DNA of 36,842 bases from Flemingiibacterium sp045636145 (GCA_045636145.1 JAZTWV010000011.1:1-36842), one strand, 5' to 3'; positions 23,382 through 32,601 are shown, counted from the first letter of the stretch. The notes: a model not told the origin generated them from the sequence alone. Numbers and translations: made by a program.

Positions 23382-24918
23382 CGATAACAGCTTCGACGTT
23401 ATGCTTGGAAACGCTGTATCCGAGCTTCCGCCCGAAGATATAGTTTCCGCCGTCACGCCGTGGAAAAGATCAATGCACCGTATACTGTTTGGACTGGCAC
23501 TGTCCTCGCTGACACTTAATTTTTGGTGCTTCAACTACATACTCCCAGCCTTTGGCATGATTCTTATGCTCCTTGGTTTTCGCACCGTGCGAAGTAACAA
23601 TTCCTGGTTTCGTGGATGCTATCTGATCACACTCATCCGCAGTGCGTACTATTTCCCAATGCTGATTCTGAATGCTACCATCTATCAGCAGACATTCTAT
23701 GAATCAGGCTTGATATGGTGGCTGACGCTCATCAATCTTACCCTGCAATTCACACAGCTCGTGTGCCTGTGGAAAGGCATAAAAGCCGTACAGCGCAAGG
23801 CAGGTACTCCGGAGCACGCAGGCGGTGCAGTGGCACTTGTGATCTGGTTTATCATAATTTGCCTGCTGGGCATAATTCAGTACAGAGGCATTATTATTGC
23901 GGCTCTTGTCATTGCCGTCTACATCTTTGCCATCCGCAGTCTGTGGAAATTGGCAGGCGAAATGGACGAATCAGGTTATACTATCGAAGCATCTCCCATT
24001 CGTATACCTGACATAACGCTGACTGCCATTATTCTGGGAATGCTTGCCGCAGGGCTCATAGCCGCTTACATCTTCGGCGGCACTTATCCCATGGATTGGC
24101 AGGTGCAGGAAATTTCACAGGATGCGGAAGTTGCAGACATAAAAACGCAGCTTCTCACATTAGGTTTTCCCGAGGCTGTACTAAACGACCTTACCGATGA
24201 GGACATACGTGATTGCAAAGATGCCATAAGAGTCGCAGTTGATGTCATGGAGCACCCGTTCAATGAAGGTGTCAGGGTGAAAGAATACCGTGATTATCCG
24301 CTTCTTCAGTTCCTAGAACCGGGATACTATATCACAACCAAGTATGATGTAAAGGAGCTTGTGATTACGGGAGTTGCCGTAGAAATTCCCGGTGAGCGTG
24401 AGCATTGGAAGATCATTCACCATTTTCATTGGGTGTCTCACCCCGGATATTTCGGTACAGAATCTATTCAGCTTTGGCCGGCTTACCGAAACGGCAACGG
24501 TGGCTGGGGTAAAGCAAGCGAATGCAGCGGACGTGTACTTTTCGATAAAGACGGCACAACCTATACCGCGCCGTATATTTCCCTTGGTGATGAAACATAC
24601 ACGCAAAACAGCGTCTTTTTCGGAGAATCCGTCTCCACAGACATTTTCGCCGAATTTTCCCTGCCGCAAAGCGAAAAAAATCAGCGCGGTTACATTGCAT
24701 ATACTATAAGGGAGATGCAGGACGGTGCTATCGTGGATGCTTGGATAAATTATACCCATCAGCAAACCTGGGCGCAGTATCCGGTACTGACGGCAAAGGA
24801 AAAGCGAAAGGCAAACGGCTGGACCGTTGCAGGTGCTTTCAAAACCGTACAGGACGCCCTGCAGTTTTACCCTACCGATGATGGACTTGAAATCATTGGA
24901 AAAGTCGATATTGACTGA
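23371..24918 (+). CDS. Membrane protein paired with the ECF sigma factor, probable anti-sigma or sensor
   Basis: 515 residues from ATG 23371, six bases after GGAGGTG; a GTG at 23362 overlaps that site and is unlikely. A short cytoplasmic N-terminus of about 30 residues (FDVMLGNAVSELPPEDIVSAVTPWKR) precedes some seven hydrophobic segments up to about residue 238. A soluble, probably extracytoplasmic domain of roughly 275 residues follows, rich in aromatic residues (HWKIIHHFHWVSHPGYFG). The N-terminus lacks the HxxxCxxC zinc motif of ZAS anti-sigmas. The role as regulator is inferred from the 11-base overlap with the sigma gene and the membrane layout. Confidence 0.7.
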   Translation: MKFNDNSFDVMLGNAVSELPPEDIVSAVTPWKRSMHRILFGLALSSLTLNFWCFNYILPAFGMILMLLGFRTVRSNNSWFRGCYLITLIRSAYYFPMLILNATIYQQTFYESGLIWWLTLINLTLQFTQLVCLWKGIKAVQRKAGTPEHAGGAVALVIWFIIICLLGIIQYRGIIIAALVIAVYIFAIRSLWKLAGEMDESGYTIEASPIRIPDITLTAIILGMLAAGLIAAYIFGGTYPMDWQVQEISQDAEVADIKTQLLTLGFPEAVLNDLTDEDIRDCKDAIRVAVDVMEHPFNEGVRVKEYRDYPLLQFLEPGYYITTKYDVKELVITGVAVEIPGEREHWKIIHHFHWVSHPGYFGTESIQLWPAYRNGNGGWGKASECSGRVLFDKDGTTYTAPYISLGDETYTQNSVFFGESVSTDIFAEFSLPQSEKNQRGYIAYTIREMQDGAIVDAWINYTHQQTWAQYPVLTAKEKRKANGWTVAGAFKTVQDALQFYPTDDGLEIIGKVDID

Positions 24919-24982
24919 TGTTTCTGCGCCGTACACAGAAGCAGAAGCAAAATTTCTGTTTTGACACATTTCTTTACTAAAT

Positions 24983-25025
24983 AAAGCTCCGCAGATATTC
25001 GAAAAAACGAATATCTGCGGAGTTT
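24983..25025. terminator. Bidirectional intrinsic terminator
   Basis: A perfect 15-bp stem (24987-25001 with 25008-25022), an A6 loop and short A and T flanks on both sides. It separates the converging sigma-linked membrane protein gene and lysS. Confidence 0.85.
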
Positions 25026-25043
25026 CACTATATTTTCAAAATT

Positions 25044-26561
25044 TTAGTCGATCGTCTTCATCGTCGGGAACAAGAGCACGTCTCTTATTGCCGCGGAGTC
25101 GGTAAAGAGCATACAGAGACGGTCGATGCCGTAACCGATACCGCCTGTGGGGGGCATACCGATCTCAAGCGCGTTTAAGAAGTCCTCGTCGGTGTGATTT
25201 GCTTCCTCGTCGCCCTTTGCAAACATCTCCTCCTGCGCCTTGAAGCGCTCGCGCTGGTCAATGGGGTCGTTAAGCTCGGAGTATGCGTTGCACATCTCCC
25301 AGCCGTTCATGAACATCTCGAAGCGTTCAACATATTCGGGATCGTCCGGCTTTTTCTTGGTAAGAGGAGATATCTCAACAGGATGATCCATAACAAATGT
25401 AGGCTGAATAAGGTGCTCCTCAACAAAGTCCTCGAAGAACAGGTTGAGTATGTCGCCCTTGGTGTGGCGATCCTCGTAGTGAACGCCCTTTTCGTCAGCC
25501 ACCTTGCGTGCTTCTTCAAGGGTGTGTATCTACTTGAAGTCAACGCCGGAATACTTCTTTACACCGTCAACCATGGTGATGCGCTCGAAGGGCTTGCCGA
25601 GATCCATTGTAACGCCGTTGTAAACGATGGTAGTAGTGCCGAGAACCTCTTTTGCCACATGGCGGAACATATTCTCGGTAAGGTCCATCATTCCGTGGTA
25701 GTCGGTGTAAGCCTGATAAAGCTCCATCAGCGTAAATTCGGGATTGTGTCTTGTGTCAAGTCCCTCGTTTCTAAATACGCGTCCGATCTCGTAAACTCTC
25801 TCAAGTCCGCCTACAATAAGACGCTTTAAGTATAATTCAAGGGATATGCGGAGCTTGAAATCCTCGTCAAGAGCGTTAAAGTGAGTCTCAAAGGGTCTTG
25901 CCGCCGCACCGCCGGCATTTGAAACCAGCATGGGGGTCTCAACCTCCATAAAGCCCTGTGTGTCAAGATAACGGCGGATTGAGCTTATGATCTTGGAACG
26001 CTTTATGAATGTGTCGCGTGACTCGGGATTTGTGATAAGGTCAACATAACGCTGACGGTAACGTGTGTCGGTGTTGGTAAGACCGTGATACTTTTCGGGG
26101 AGTATCTGAAGGCTCTTTGAGAGGAGCGTGATCTTCTTGGCGTGAACGGAAATCTCACCGGTCTTTGTTGTGAATACAGTTCCCACAATACCGATAATAT
26201 CACCGATATCAAGCTTCTTGAAGCCCTTGTATTCTTCCTCGCCAAGGTCGTCGCGTGCAACGTAGGACTGAATATTGCCCTTAAGGTCAAGGATGTTGCA
26301 GAAGGATGCCTTGCCCATAACGCGCTTTGACATCATACGTCCGGCAATGCTTACTTCCTTGCCCTCAAGCTCTGCATAATTTTCCTTTATATCAGAGGTG
26401 TGGTGTGTTACGTCATATTTTGTGATGGTAAAGGGATCATTTCCCTCAGCCTGAAGTGCCGCCAGCTTGTCACGGCGCACCTGAAGAAGCTGATTTAACT
26501 CCTTTTCACTCATTTCGGGGGCTTGTACTTCCCCGTTTGCATTTTTCTCTAACTCTGCCAT
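25044..26561 (-). CDS. lysS: Lysyl-tRNA synthetase (class II), interrupted by an in-frame TAG
   Basis: 506 codons with the stop. The N-terminal OB-fold anticodon domain (about 60-170, ISVHAKKITLLSKSLQILPEK) is followed by class II motif 1 (IRRYLDTQGFMEVETPML), motif 2 (VFRNEGLDTRHNPEFTLMELYQAY), HPVEISPLTKKK and motif 3 (GIGYGIDRLCMLF). Frame and homology are continuous from 26561 to 25044 except for one TAG codon at 25530-25532 (codon 344), between SGVDFK and IHTLEEARKVADEKG. Translation would stop before part of the active site, and the downstream half has no good start (a GTG at 25502 without a site). TAG ends other genes here (ispG, the RlmL-type gene), so it is a real stop. This is a nonsense mutation or a sequence error. 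Confidence 0.9.
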
Positions 26562-26600
26562 TTTTATAACAATTCCTTTCGCAGTTTGGGTCGTGAAAAC

Positions 26601-27083
26601 TTATGATTTTTTGCGAATATCAAGTATTTTCAGCTTGACAATGCCTGAGGGTGCTTCAACCTCGGCGATGTCGTCAACCTTTTTGCCGATAAGCGCCGCA
26701 CCGATGGGGGACTGGTCGGAAATGTTGTTCTTAAGGGGGTCTACCTCGTTTGTACCCACGATATTGTACTCGATCTCCTCGTCAAACTCCTCGTCGTACA
26801 CGCGCACGGTAGTACCTACGTTTGCGATACCGGAGTTAAGATCCTCCTCGTTTACAACAACCACATTTTTAAGAAGCTGTTCAAGCTCCTGAATGCGGGA
26901 TTCTACCTTTGCCTGCTCATTCTTTGCCTCATCGTACTCGCTGTTCTCGGAAAGGTCACCGAAGGAACGCGCGATGGCGATCTGCTCCTTTACCTCCACG
27001 CGCTTGACATTTTTTAAATACTCAAGCTCCTCGGTCATGATTTTGAGACCTTCGGGAGTCAAAATAAGGGGTTTGTTAGTCAT
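26601..27083 (-). CDS. greA: Transcription elongation factor GreA
   Basis: 160 residues. GreA rescues backtracked RNA polymerase by stimulating transcript cleavage. The N-terminal coiled coil runs LTPEGLKIMTEELEYLKNVKRVEVKEQIAIARSFGDLSENSEYDEAKNEQ, with the conserved acidic tip DLSENSEYDEAK, and the C-terminal FKBP-like domain ends DQSPIGAALIGKKVDDIAEVEAPSG. An AAGGAG site precedes the ATG, and lysS begins 39 bases downstream; greA-lysS pairing is common in Firmicutes. A TATAAT near 27107-27112 without a good -35 may be its promoter. Confidence 0.96.
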   Translation of the reverse strand: MTNKPLILTPEGLKIMTEELEYLKNVKRVEVKEQIAIARSFGDLSENSEYDEAKNEQAKVESRIQELEQLLKNVVVVNEEDLNSGIANVGTTVRVYDEEFDEEIEYNIVGTNEVDPLKNNISDQSPIGAALIGKKVDDIAEVEAPSGIVKLKILDIRKKS

Positions 27084-27154
27084 TGTTATATCTCCTTGTG
27101 AGTTTATTGTTAAAATATAAAATTATTTCTGATTATACGCATATGTGCGCCGAT

Positions 27155-28357
27155 TTATTCGCCGGACTCACCGTTAAGCACCGAAAGTGCCGCCTGAAGC
27201 TGTGTGTCATCGGCGTCGGGGATTTTATAGATGTTCATATTGGCAGTAGCCTCGCTCATCTCGCAGGGGTAATCGGGTGTGACACCCACGCCCTCGTAGC
27301 AATCGGAATAAGGCGGATAATACATCGCCGTGGATATTCCGAAGCCCGAGCCGTCCGAAAGCTCGATAACCGACTGCATCGTTCCCTTTCCGAATGTGGG
27401 CGTACCCACAAGCTTTGCCACGCCAAAGTCCTGAAGCGCACAGGCGAAAAGCTCGCCGGCACTTGCGGTGCTCTCATTTATAAGCACACACATGGGAGCA
27501 TCAATATGCGCTTTGTCGGAGCTGTATTCCTGCTTTGAGCCGTCGCTGTAAGCAATGCGTACAATAGGTCCTTCCGGAAGCAGGTAGTCAAGCACCTTGC
27601 ATATAGCGGTAAGGTCTCCGCCGGGATTGTATCTTACGTCAAAAATGAATCTTGTAACGCCGGTGGCAAGCATATCCTCGCAGGTGTCCTTGAACTGCGC
27701 CGGTGTGCCAAGGTCAAACTGAAGTATTTTTACGATACCCACAGTCGGATCAGATTCAAGTCTGCGGCTCATTACAGAGACCGCTTCGACCTTTCTTCGG
27801 GTAATGGAATAATCAATAGCCTCGCCGTCGCGAATCACCGTGAACTCAGCGTTTGTTCCTGCCTCGCCAAGCATCTTTTCGACGGCGGCATAGTAGCCAA
27901 GCTCCGCCACAGATTCGCCGGCAACGGAATATATAATATCGCCCGGCTCGATTCCGGCTTCAAGTGCCGGTGAATCGGGCATTACCATGATGACCTCCAT
28001 AAGCGATTCGGAGTAGATCACCTGTATGCCGATTCCAACCATTTCGCCGGAATTGTCCTGCATGGCGTCGGCAAATTCTTCCTTATCAAGATAGTACGCA
28101 TACTTGTCGCCCGTACCGTAGATGTAGCCGTCAAGCACCGAATCGCAAAGCACCTCGTCGTCTATCTCGCCCACATAATATGAGCGGTAGTAGTTGTCCA
28201 CCTCGGAGAGCTTGTCGTACATCTTCATGTTTTCGGAAAACTCGTTGAGAGTCTCCGAATACTTGCTGTTTACCGCGATAAATGTGATCTGAAAGGTAAG
28301 AACAGCGGCGAGCAGTATCAGCACAAGTGCTGTACCAACAGATATTTTCTTTGACAT
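27155..28357 (-). CDS. S41-family C-terminal processing peptidase (CtpA/CtpB-like)
   Basis: 400 residues from ATG 28357 with AAGGAG upstream; a TTG three bases earlier is less likely. One N-terminal transmembrane segment (about 8-28) anchors it outside the cell. A PDZ domain spans about 95-185 (MVGIGIQVIYS, PALEAGIEPGDIIYSVAGESV). The tail-specific protease core has DVRYNPGGDL, catalytic Ser in LINESTASAGELFA and the Lys of PTFGKGTMQS. It follows the ftsEX and M23 genes, where Firmicutes often have a CtpA/B homologue that trims or activates wall hydrolases. Confidence 0.93.
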   Translation of the reverse strand: MSKKISVGTALVLILLAAVLTFQITFIAVNSKYSETLNEFSENMKMYDKLSEVDNYYRSYYVGEIDDEVLCDSVLDGYIYGTGDKYAYYLDKEEFADAMQDNSGEMVGIGIQVIYSESLMEVIMVMPDSPALEAGIEPGDIIYSVAGESVAELGYYAAVEKMLGEAGTNAEFTVIRDGEAIDYSITRRKVEAVSVMSRRLESDPTVGIVKILQFDLGTPAQFKDTCEDMLATGVTRFIFDVRYNPGGDLTAICKVLDYLLPEGPIVRIAYSDGSKQEYSSDKAHIDAPMCVLINESTASAGELFACALQDFGVAKLVGTPTFGKGTMQSVIELSDGSGFGISTAMYYPPYSDCYEGVGVTPDYPCEMSEATANMNIYKIPDADDTQLQAALSVLNGESGE

Positions 28358-28394
28358 CAATATGTCTCCTTACAAAAAACTCGGGGAAAGTGCC

Positions 28395-29624
28395 TTACTT
28401 CGGGAACCATTTTCTGGGGTCGGTATGGGCACTGCTTTCATACATTGAAAAATGCAGGTGGTTTCCCGTGGAATATCCCGTTGATCCAACCTGGGCAATA
28501 ACCTGCCCCTTTGTCACCTTGTCGCCTTTCTTTACAAGCAGCTTTGAGCAGTGTGCGTAAAGGGTGGCGTATCCGCCGCCGTGGTCGATCATTATGTAGT
28601 TTCCGTAGCTCCAATGGTTTGTGGCAACAGTGACTGTGCCGGCATTTGAAGCATATATTGACGTGCCGTATGCGGCAGGAATATCAATTCCGTTATGAAA
28701 TTCGTATTTTCCGGTAATGGGGCTTGTACGTCCGCCGTACTCGGAGGTTACACGAACATAGTCAAGGGGCACGGGCCACATAAACTGTCCGCCAACATAC
28801 TTGTTGTTCTGCTTTGCTTCAAGCTCCTTAAGATATGCCTGAAGCTCTGCCTGAAGTGCTTCCTCAGCCGCAAGATTCTTCTCATAAAGTGCCACATAGG
28901 AAGCCTGATCGCGTTCAAGCGCGGTAAGATATCCTTCCGCCTCTTTTTTCTTGGATTCAAGAGCGGCTTCGTCTGTTCTGAGTCCTGCAAGATAGGATTC
29001 CTGCGCCGCTTTCTGGGTCTGATAGTTGGCACGTGCACCCTCAAGGTCAGCCTTCTCTGTCTTAAGGGAGTTCATTATCATGGTGTCGTATTCAAGCATA
29101 GCTCCGATACGGTCAATACGCGCGAGAAAATCGGAAAGACTCTTGGCACCGAAAAGCATTTCAAGATAGCTTGCCTGACCGTCCTCGTGAGTCACACGGA
29201 GACGCTCCTTAAACAGCGCATACTTCTCTGCATACGCCTGCTCTTTGTCAAGTATCTCGGTGTTTTTCTGCTCGATGCTTGAGGACAGCTCGGACACAAG
29301 AGCCGTAGTCACGTCTATCTTCTGTATGAGGATATTCATTTCCGCGTCAAGCAGTTCCTTTTTGGCAATGGTCTGCTCTATCTGACTCTTGGCATTTGAC
29401 ATCTGATTTTTCAGATTCTCCATGTCGCGGTTGAGCTTGTTTATCTGCGCCTCGTAATTCTGCACTTTTGAGTCGGTGAGCTTGCTTGCCGAAAGATGTG
29501 GAGCGGATGCCGGAAGCATCAGAGCAGTAACGGCAAGTGCGCAGACGAGAGCACCCGTTCTGAGCGCTATTTTTTTAAGAATACCCGGAGAGGTCGGTTT
29601 ATTTCTTTTCTTCATAACAATCAA
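28395..29624 (-). CDS. EnvC/PcsB-like coiled-coil protein with M23 (LytM) peptidase domain
   Basis: About 409 residues. The start is ambiguous: TTG at 29624, four bases from AAAGG, or ATG at 29615, twelve or more away. An N-terminal signal-like segment (ALVCALAVTALMLPASA) is followed by two coiled coils (about 60-125 and 180-270, with NKLNRDMENLKNQM and AALESKKKEAEGYLTALERDQASY). The LytM domain (about 290-409) keeps the zinc residues HNGIDIP, LYAHCSK and HLHFSM, so it looks enzymatically competent, unlike E. coli EnvC. Directly after ftsX, it is the expected FtsEX-controlled hydrolase of cell separation. Confidence 0.92.
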   Translation of the reverse strand: MIVMKKRNKPTSPGILKKIALRTGALVCALAVTALMLPASAPHLSASKLTDSKVQNYEAQINKLNRDMENLKNQMSNAKSQIEQTIAKKELLDAEMNILIQKIDVTTALVSELSSSIEQKNTEILDKEQAYAEKYALFKERLRVTHEDGQASYLEMLFGAKSLSDFLARIDRIGAMLEYDTMIMNSLKTEKADLEGARANYQTQKAAQESYLAGLRTDEAALESKKKEAEGYLTALERDQASYVALYEKNLAAEEALQAELQAYLKELEAKQNNKYVGGQFMWPVPLDYVRVTSEYGGRTSPITGKYEFHNGIDIPAAYGTSIYASNAGTVTVATNHWSYGNYIMIDHGGGYATLYAHCSKLLVKKGDKVTKGQVIAQVGSTGYSTGNHLHFSMYESSAHTDPRKWFPK

Positions 29625-29644
29625 CTGACCTTTCTTCTAAAGAA

Positions 29645-30532
29645 TTAAGCCTTAAGATACTTTCTTGTGGATATGGTACTGCCTATAATACCGGTAACAA
29701 CTCCGATACCGAGGAAGATAACGGCAACAAGCAGTCCGATTTCGTTAAATCCGAGGATTTTGAGGAAATCAAAGGTTCCGTCAACCATCTTTACAACATA
29801 TCCGTAGATGTACCACTGTATAAAGAATGCAATGGCACTGGAAATAATGCCTATTATTATTCCCTCGAATATAAACGGCAGGATAACGAACCAATCCGTT
29901 GCGCCCACATAGCGCATGATGGTGATCTCCGCCCTTCTTGAATGAACGGCAAGCTTTATGGTGTTGATAATAACAAATATGGACACCGCAAAGAGTATCG
30001 CCATAAACCAAACGAGCACAAGAGAGATGCTGTTCTTGATCTTCTCGATGGACATTGCAAGATCAAGTCGGTTGTTGACCTTCGCCACGCCGTCGATCTG
30101 TCCAAGCTGATATACAAGGGTCGAAACCTTGGAGTTGTCCTCATATTTTATAACAAACTCGTCGCGCAGAGGATTGTCACCCTCCACAAGCTCGTAAAGA
30201 CCGGAATATTCGGAATATTTCTGACGCTCCTCCTCAAGAGCCTGCTCCTTTGAAATAAACGTGACCTCAGCCACATTGTCAAGGGCGCGGATCTTCTCGC
30301 CGATGGCGGAAACCTCCTCGGGGGTCTTGCTCTCGTCAATAAAGAGCACGACCTCGTTAAGAAGTCCCAGATTTTCAAGATTTGCGTCAATGTTGAGAAT
30401 AAGCAGCGCAAAGCTTCCCATAACAACAAGACAGCTCATAAGCACGGTAATGGACGCCACGCTCATAATGCCGTTGCGCCACAGTCCCTTAAAGCTCTGT
30501 CCTAAGAAGTATGTAAGTCTGTATCTTTTCAT
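29645..30532 (-). CDS. ftsX: Cell division permease FtsX
   Basis: 295 residues. A transmembrane helix at about 22-45 is followed by the extracellular loop (about 50-160, LDNVAEVTFISKEQALEEERQKYSEYSGLYELVEGDNPLRDEF), which in FtsX contacts the hydrolase. Three further helices follow in the C-terminal half, including IMRYVGATDWFVILPFIFEGIIIG. It overlaps ftsE by four bases (ATGA), so the two are translationally coupled. FtsEX uses ATP to drive the peptidoglycan hydrolase encoded next. Confidence 0.96.
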   Translation of the reverse strand: MKRYRLTYFLGQSFKGLWRNGIMSVASITVLMSCLVVMGSFALLILNIDANLENLGLLNEVVLFIDESKTPEEVSAIGEKIRALDNVAEVTFISKEQALEEERQKYSEYSGLYELVEGDNPLRDEFVIKYEDNSKVSTLVYQLGQIDGVAKVNNRLDLAMSIEKIKNSISLVLVWFMAILFAVSIFVIINTIKLAVHSRRAEITIMRYVGATDWFVILPFIFEGIIIGIISSAIAFFIQWYIYGYVVKMVDGTFDFLKILGFNEIGLLVAVIFLGIGVVTGIIGSTISTRKYLKA

Positions 30533-31242
30533 ACTGTCATACCTCCCACTCCGTCACTTATGACCTTACCGTCTCTTATGCGGATAACTCTCTGCTTGAA
30601 GTAATCAACAAGATCCTTTTCGTGAGTTACCACGATAACAGTCTTTCCGCGCTTATGTATCTTTACAAGCAGATTCATAATTTCAAGACTCATCTTGGGG
30701 TCGATATTACCCGTAGGCTCGTCCGCTATGATGATCTGCGGATTGTTGGCAAGAGCGCGTGCAAGAGCCACTCTCTGCTGCTCGCCGCCGGAAAGCTGAC
30801 TCGGATAGCTGTTCTGCTTATCGGTAAGATTTACTATATTAAGTATGGCAGGCACGCGGCGTTTTATTACGCGGTTCGATTCGCCCACCACCTGCATGGC
30901 AAATGCCACGTTTTCGAATACGGTCTTGTTGGGGAACAGGCGGAAGTCCTGGAAGACCACGCCAAGCTCGCGGCGGTAGTACGGCACCTTGAAATTTGAT
31001 ATTTTTGAAAGGTCGTACACTGTGGGCTGAACCTTGTCGCCCACCTGCTTGTCACAGCGGACGATCAGTCTGCCGTCAGTGGCTTTTTCCTCGCGAAGGA
31101 GAAGCTTCATAAGCGTAGTCTTACCTGCGCCGGATTCTCCAACAATAAAAACGAACTCGCCGTCGGCAATACGAATGTTCACTCCGTCAAGTGCCACGGT
31201 TCCGTTCTTATAAACTTTTGATACGTCTCTGAATTCAATCAT
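30529..31242 (-). CDS. ftsE: Cell division ATP-binding protein FtsE
   Basis: 237 residues. ABC ATPase: Walker A GESGAGKTT at about 35-43, Q-loop VFQDFRLFPNKTVFENVAF, signature LSGGEQQRVALARALAN, Walker B IIIADEPTGNID and the switch His in VVTHEKDLV. The RPTVYDLSKISNFKVPYYRRELGVVFQDFRLF layout is characteristic of FtsE rather than other ABC proteins. A GGGAG site lies upstream and a promoter at 31315-31343; it is coupled to ftsX by overlap. Confidence 0.97.
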   Translation of the reverse strand: MIEFRDVSKVYKNGTVALDGVNIRIADGEFVFIVGESGAGKTTLMKLLLREEKATDGRLIVRCDKQVGDKVQPTVYDLSKISNFKVPYYRRELGVVFQDFRLFPNKTVFENVAFAMQVVGESNRVIKRRVPAILNIVNLTDKQNSYPSQLSGGEQQRVALARALANNPQIIIADEPTGNIDPKMSLEIMNLLVKIHKRGKTVIVVTHEKDLVDYFKQRVIRIRDGKVISDGVGGMTV

Positions 31243-31314
31243 TTACTTTGCAAACTCCCGTAATTGTTTGTTTGTACCAACAGCACGGCGTATGTATGCT
31301 GTATGTTTGTGTGT

Positions 31315-31343
31315 AATATACGAAAAAATCGCTATTTTTCCAA
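31315..31343 (-). promoter_or_regulatory. Candidate ftsEX promoter overlapping the PucR terminator hairpin
   Basis: Minus strand -35 TTGGAA (31338-31343) and -10 TATATT (31315-31320), spacer 17. The -35 box lies in the loop and arm of the adjacent GCTATTT/AAATAGC hairpin. Confidence 0.45.
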
Positions 31344-31397
31344 ATAGCAGTCGTATCCGCCCGATCTTAGCGAAATTTTCTGCAAAAATCGGACGGA
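31326..31397 (-). terminator. Two stacked hairpins after the PucR-type gene
   Basis: Reading on the minus strand: TCCGTCCGAT pairs with ATCGGGCGGA (31397-31388 with 31365-31356, one wobble). A tight GCTATTT/AAATAGC hairpin follows (31348-31331, 4-base loop), ending in GATTTTTTC. The second is a plausible intrinsic terminator. Confidence 0.6.
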
Positions 31398-31415
31398 CAC
31401 AAATTATGACATTAC

Positions 31416-32501
31416 TTAGAATTTTACAGGCTTTGAGGTCAGATATTTCTTAACCATGAGTGCCACCTTAAAGGTGATAGCGTGCTCAAACTCGCGAAGA
31501 TCAAGACCGGTAAGCTTTCTTATCTTCTCAAGACGGTAAACCAAAGTGTTTCTGTGAACGAAAAGCTTTCTTGATGTCTCGGAAACATTAAGATTGTTTT
31601 CGAAGAAGCACTGAATGGTCATGAGAGTCTCGCGGTCAAGAGATTCAAGAGAGCCTTTCTTGAAAACCTCCTGAAGGAACATATCGCAGAGAGTGGTGGG
31701 CAGCTGATAAATAAGTCTGCCGATTCCCAGATTCTCGTAGCTTATGATATTCTTCTCGGTGTCGAATACCTTTCCGACCTCGATTGCCACCTGAGCCTCC
31801 TTGAAGGAGCGCGCAAGGTCCTTTATGTTGTCAACCGCAGTACCGATACCGATAGAAACCTTTGCGTAGAATTCGGTAGACAGTGTGTCTGCGATATTCT
31901 TCGCGGTCTTTTCGATCTCCTTTGCATCGTGGTTTGGCTTTATCTCCTTGACAAGCACGATATCATGCTCGCTTACGCTGATAACGTAATCCTTGCTCTT
32001 GTCGGGGAACATATTCTGCACCATATCGAAAGGCACAACATCGTTCTTGCCGTAGAACTTAATAAGGATAACGACGCGCATAACGTCGGCATCGAAATGA
32101 AGCTCCTTGCTCTTTAAATAGATGTCGCTGGGGAGTATATTGTCAAGAATGATGTTCTTGATGAAGGAGCTCTTGTCAAGCTTCTCATCGTAAAGATTCT
32201 TGATGTTTGAGAGGGATACGGAAAGGATCATGGACAGCTTGTCCGCCATTTTATCCTCACCCTCAACAAATACGATATAATCGGATTTGGAGTTCTGACC
32301 GAGAGCTCTGTATGTATAGCCGCCCGTTGCAATAGACTCTGTGGTGTACGCAAGCTCGTCGCGGACCCCCTGAGCGGTTTCTCCAATCTTTACAAGCTCA
32401 CTGCAAGAAATAATAACGCCGTTTTCGTCTATAACACCGATGACACGATCCACAGCATCCTTCATTTGATGAATAATACCCTGGAAAAATCTGTTTGACA
32501 T
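31416..32501 (-). CDS. PucR/CdaR-type transcriptional regulator
   Basis: 361 residues from ATG 32501 with AAAGGAG eight bases upstream; an earlier ATG at 32519 overlaps that site. The N-terminal region resembles the sugar-diacid recognition domain (MKDAVDRVIGVIDENGVIISCSE). A GGDEF-like middle domain follows (about 200-270, EFYAKVSIGIGTAVDNIKDLARSFKEAQVAIEVGK). The C-terminal helix-turn-helix is the PucR type (MTIQCFFENNLNVSETSRKLFVHRNTLVYRLEKIRKLTGLDLREFEHAITFKVALM). The ligand and targets are unknown; ftsEX directly downstream is a possible target only by position. Confidence 0.85.
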   Translation of the reverse strand: MSNRFFQGIIHQMKDAVDRVIGVIDENGVIISCSELVKIGETAQGVRDELAYTTESIATGGYTYRALGQNSKSDYIVFVEGEDKMADKLSMILSVSLSNIKNLYDEKLDKSSFIKNIILDNILPSDIYLKSKELHFDADVMRVVILIKFYGKNDVVPFDMVQNMFPDKSKDYVISVSEHDIVLVKEIKPNHDAKEIEKTAKNIADTLSTEFYAKVSIGIGTAVDNIKDLARSFKEAQVAIEVGKVFDTEKNIISYENLGIGRLIYQLPTTLCDMFLQEVFKKGSLESLDRETLMTIQCFFENNLNVSETSRKLFVHRNTLVYRLEKIRKLTGLDLREFEHAITFKVALMVKKYLTSKPVKF

Positions 32502-32554
32502 AGGGGCGACTCCTTTCAATACTTTAAAAGAAAATATTTAATGTATATGCTTTA

Positions 32555-32582
32555 ATTATAAACGTTTTTATATTCCCGGCAA
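32555..32582 (-). promoter_or_regulatory. Promoter for the PucR-type gene
   Basis: Minus strand -35 TTGCCG (32577-32582) and -10 TATAAT (32555-32560), spacer 16. A CCGGCA/TGCCGG-type hairpin (about 32576-32594) overlaps the -35 box and may be the end of the upstream transcript. Confidence 0.5.
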
Positions 32583-32601
32583 AATCCGTGCCGGAGATTT
32601 G

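Noticed and set aside
25530..25532. TAG as pyrrolysine or a reassigned sense codon
   Set aside because: TAG is the natural stop of ispG and of the RlmL-type gene in this window, and no Pyl machinery is visible. A mutation or sequence error is simpler.
25044..26561. Two separate genes for the lysS halves
   Set aside because: Both halves are in the same frame and contiguous in homology; the 3' half lacks a start with a ribosome binding site.
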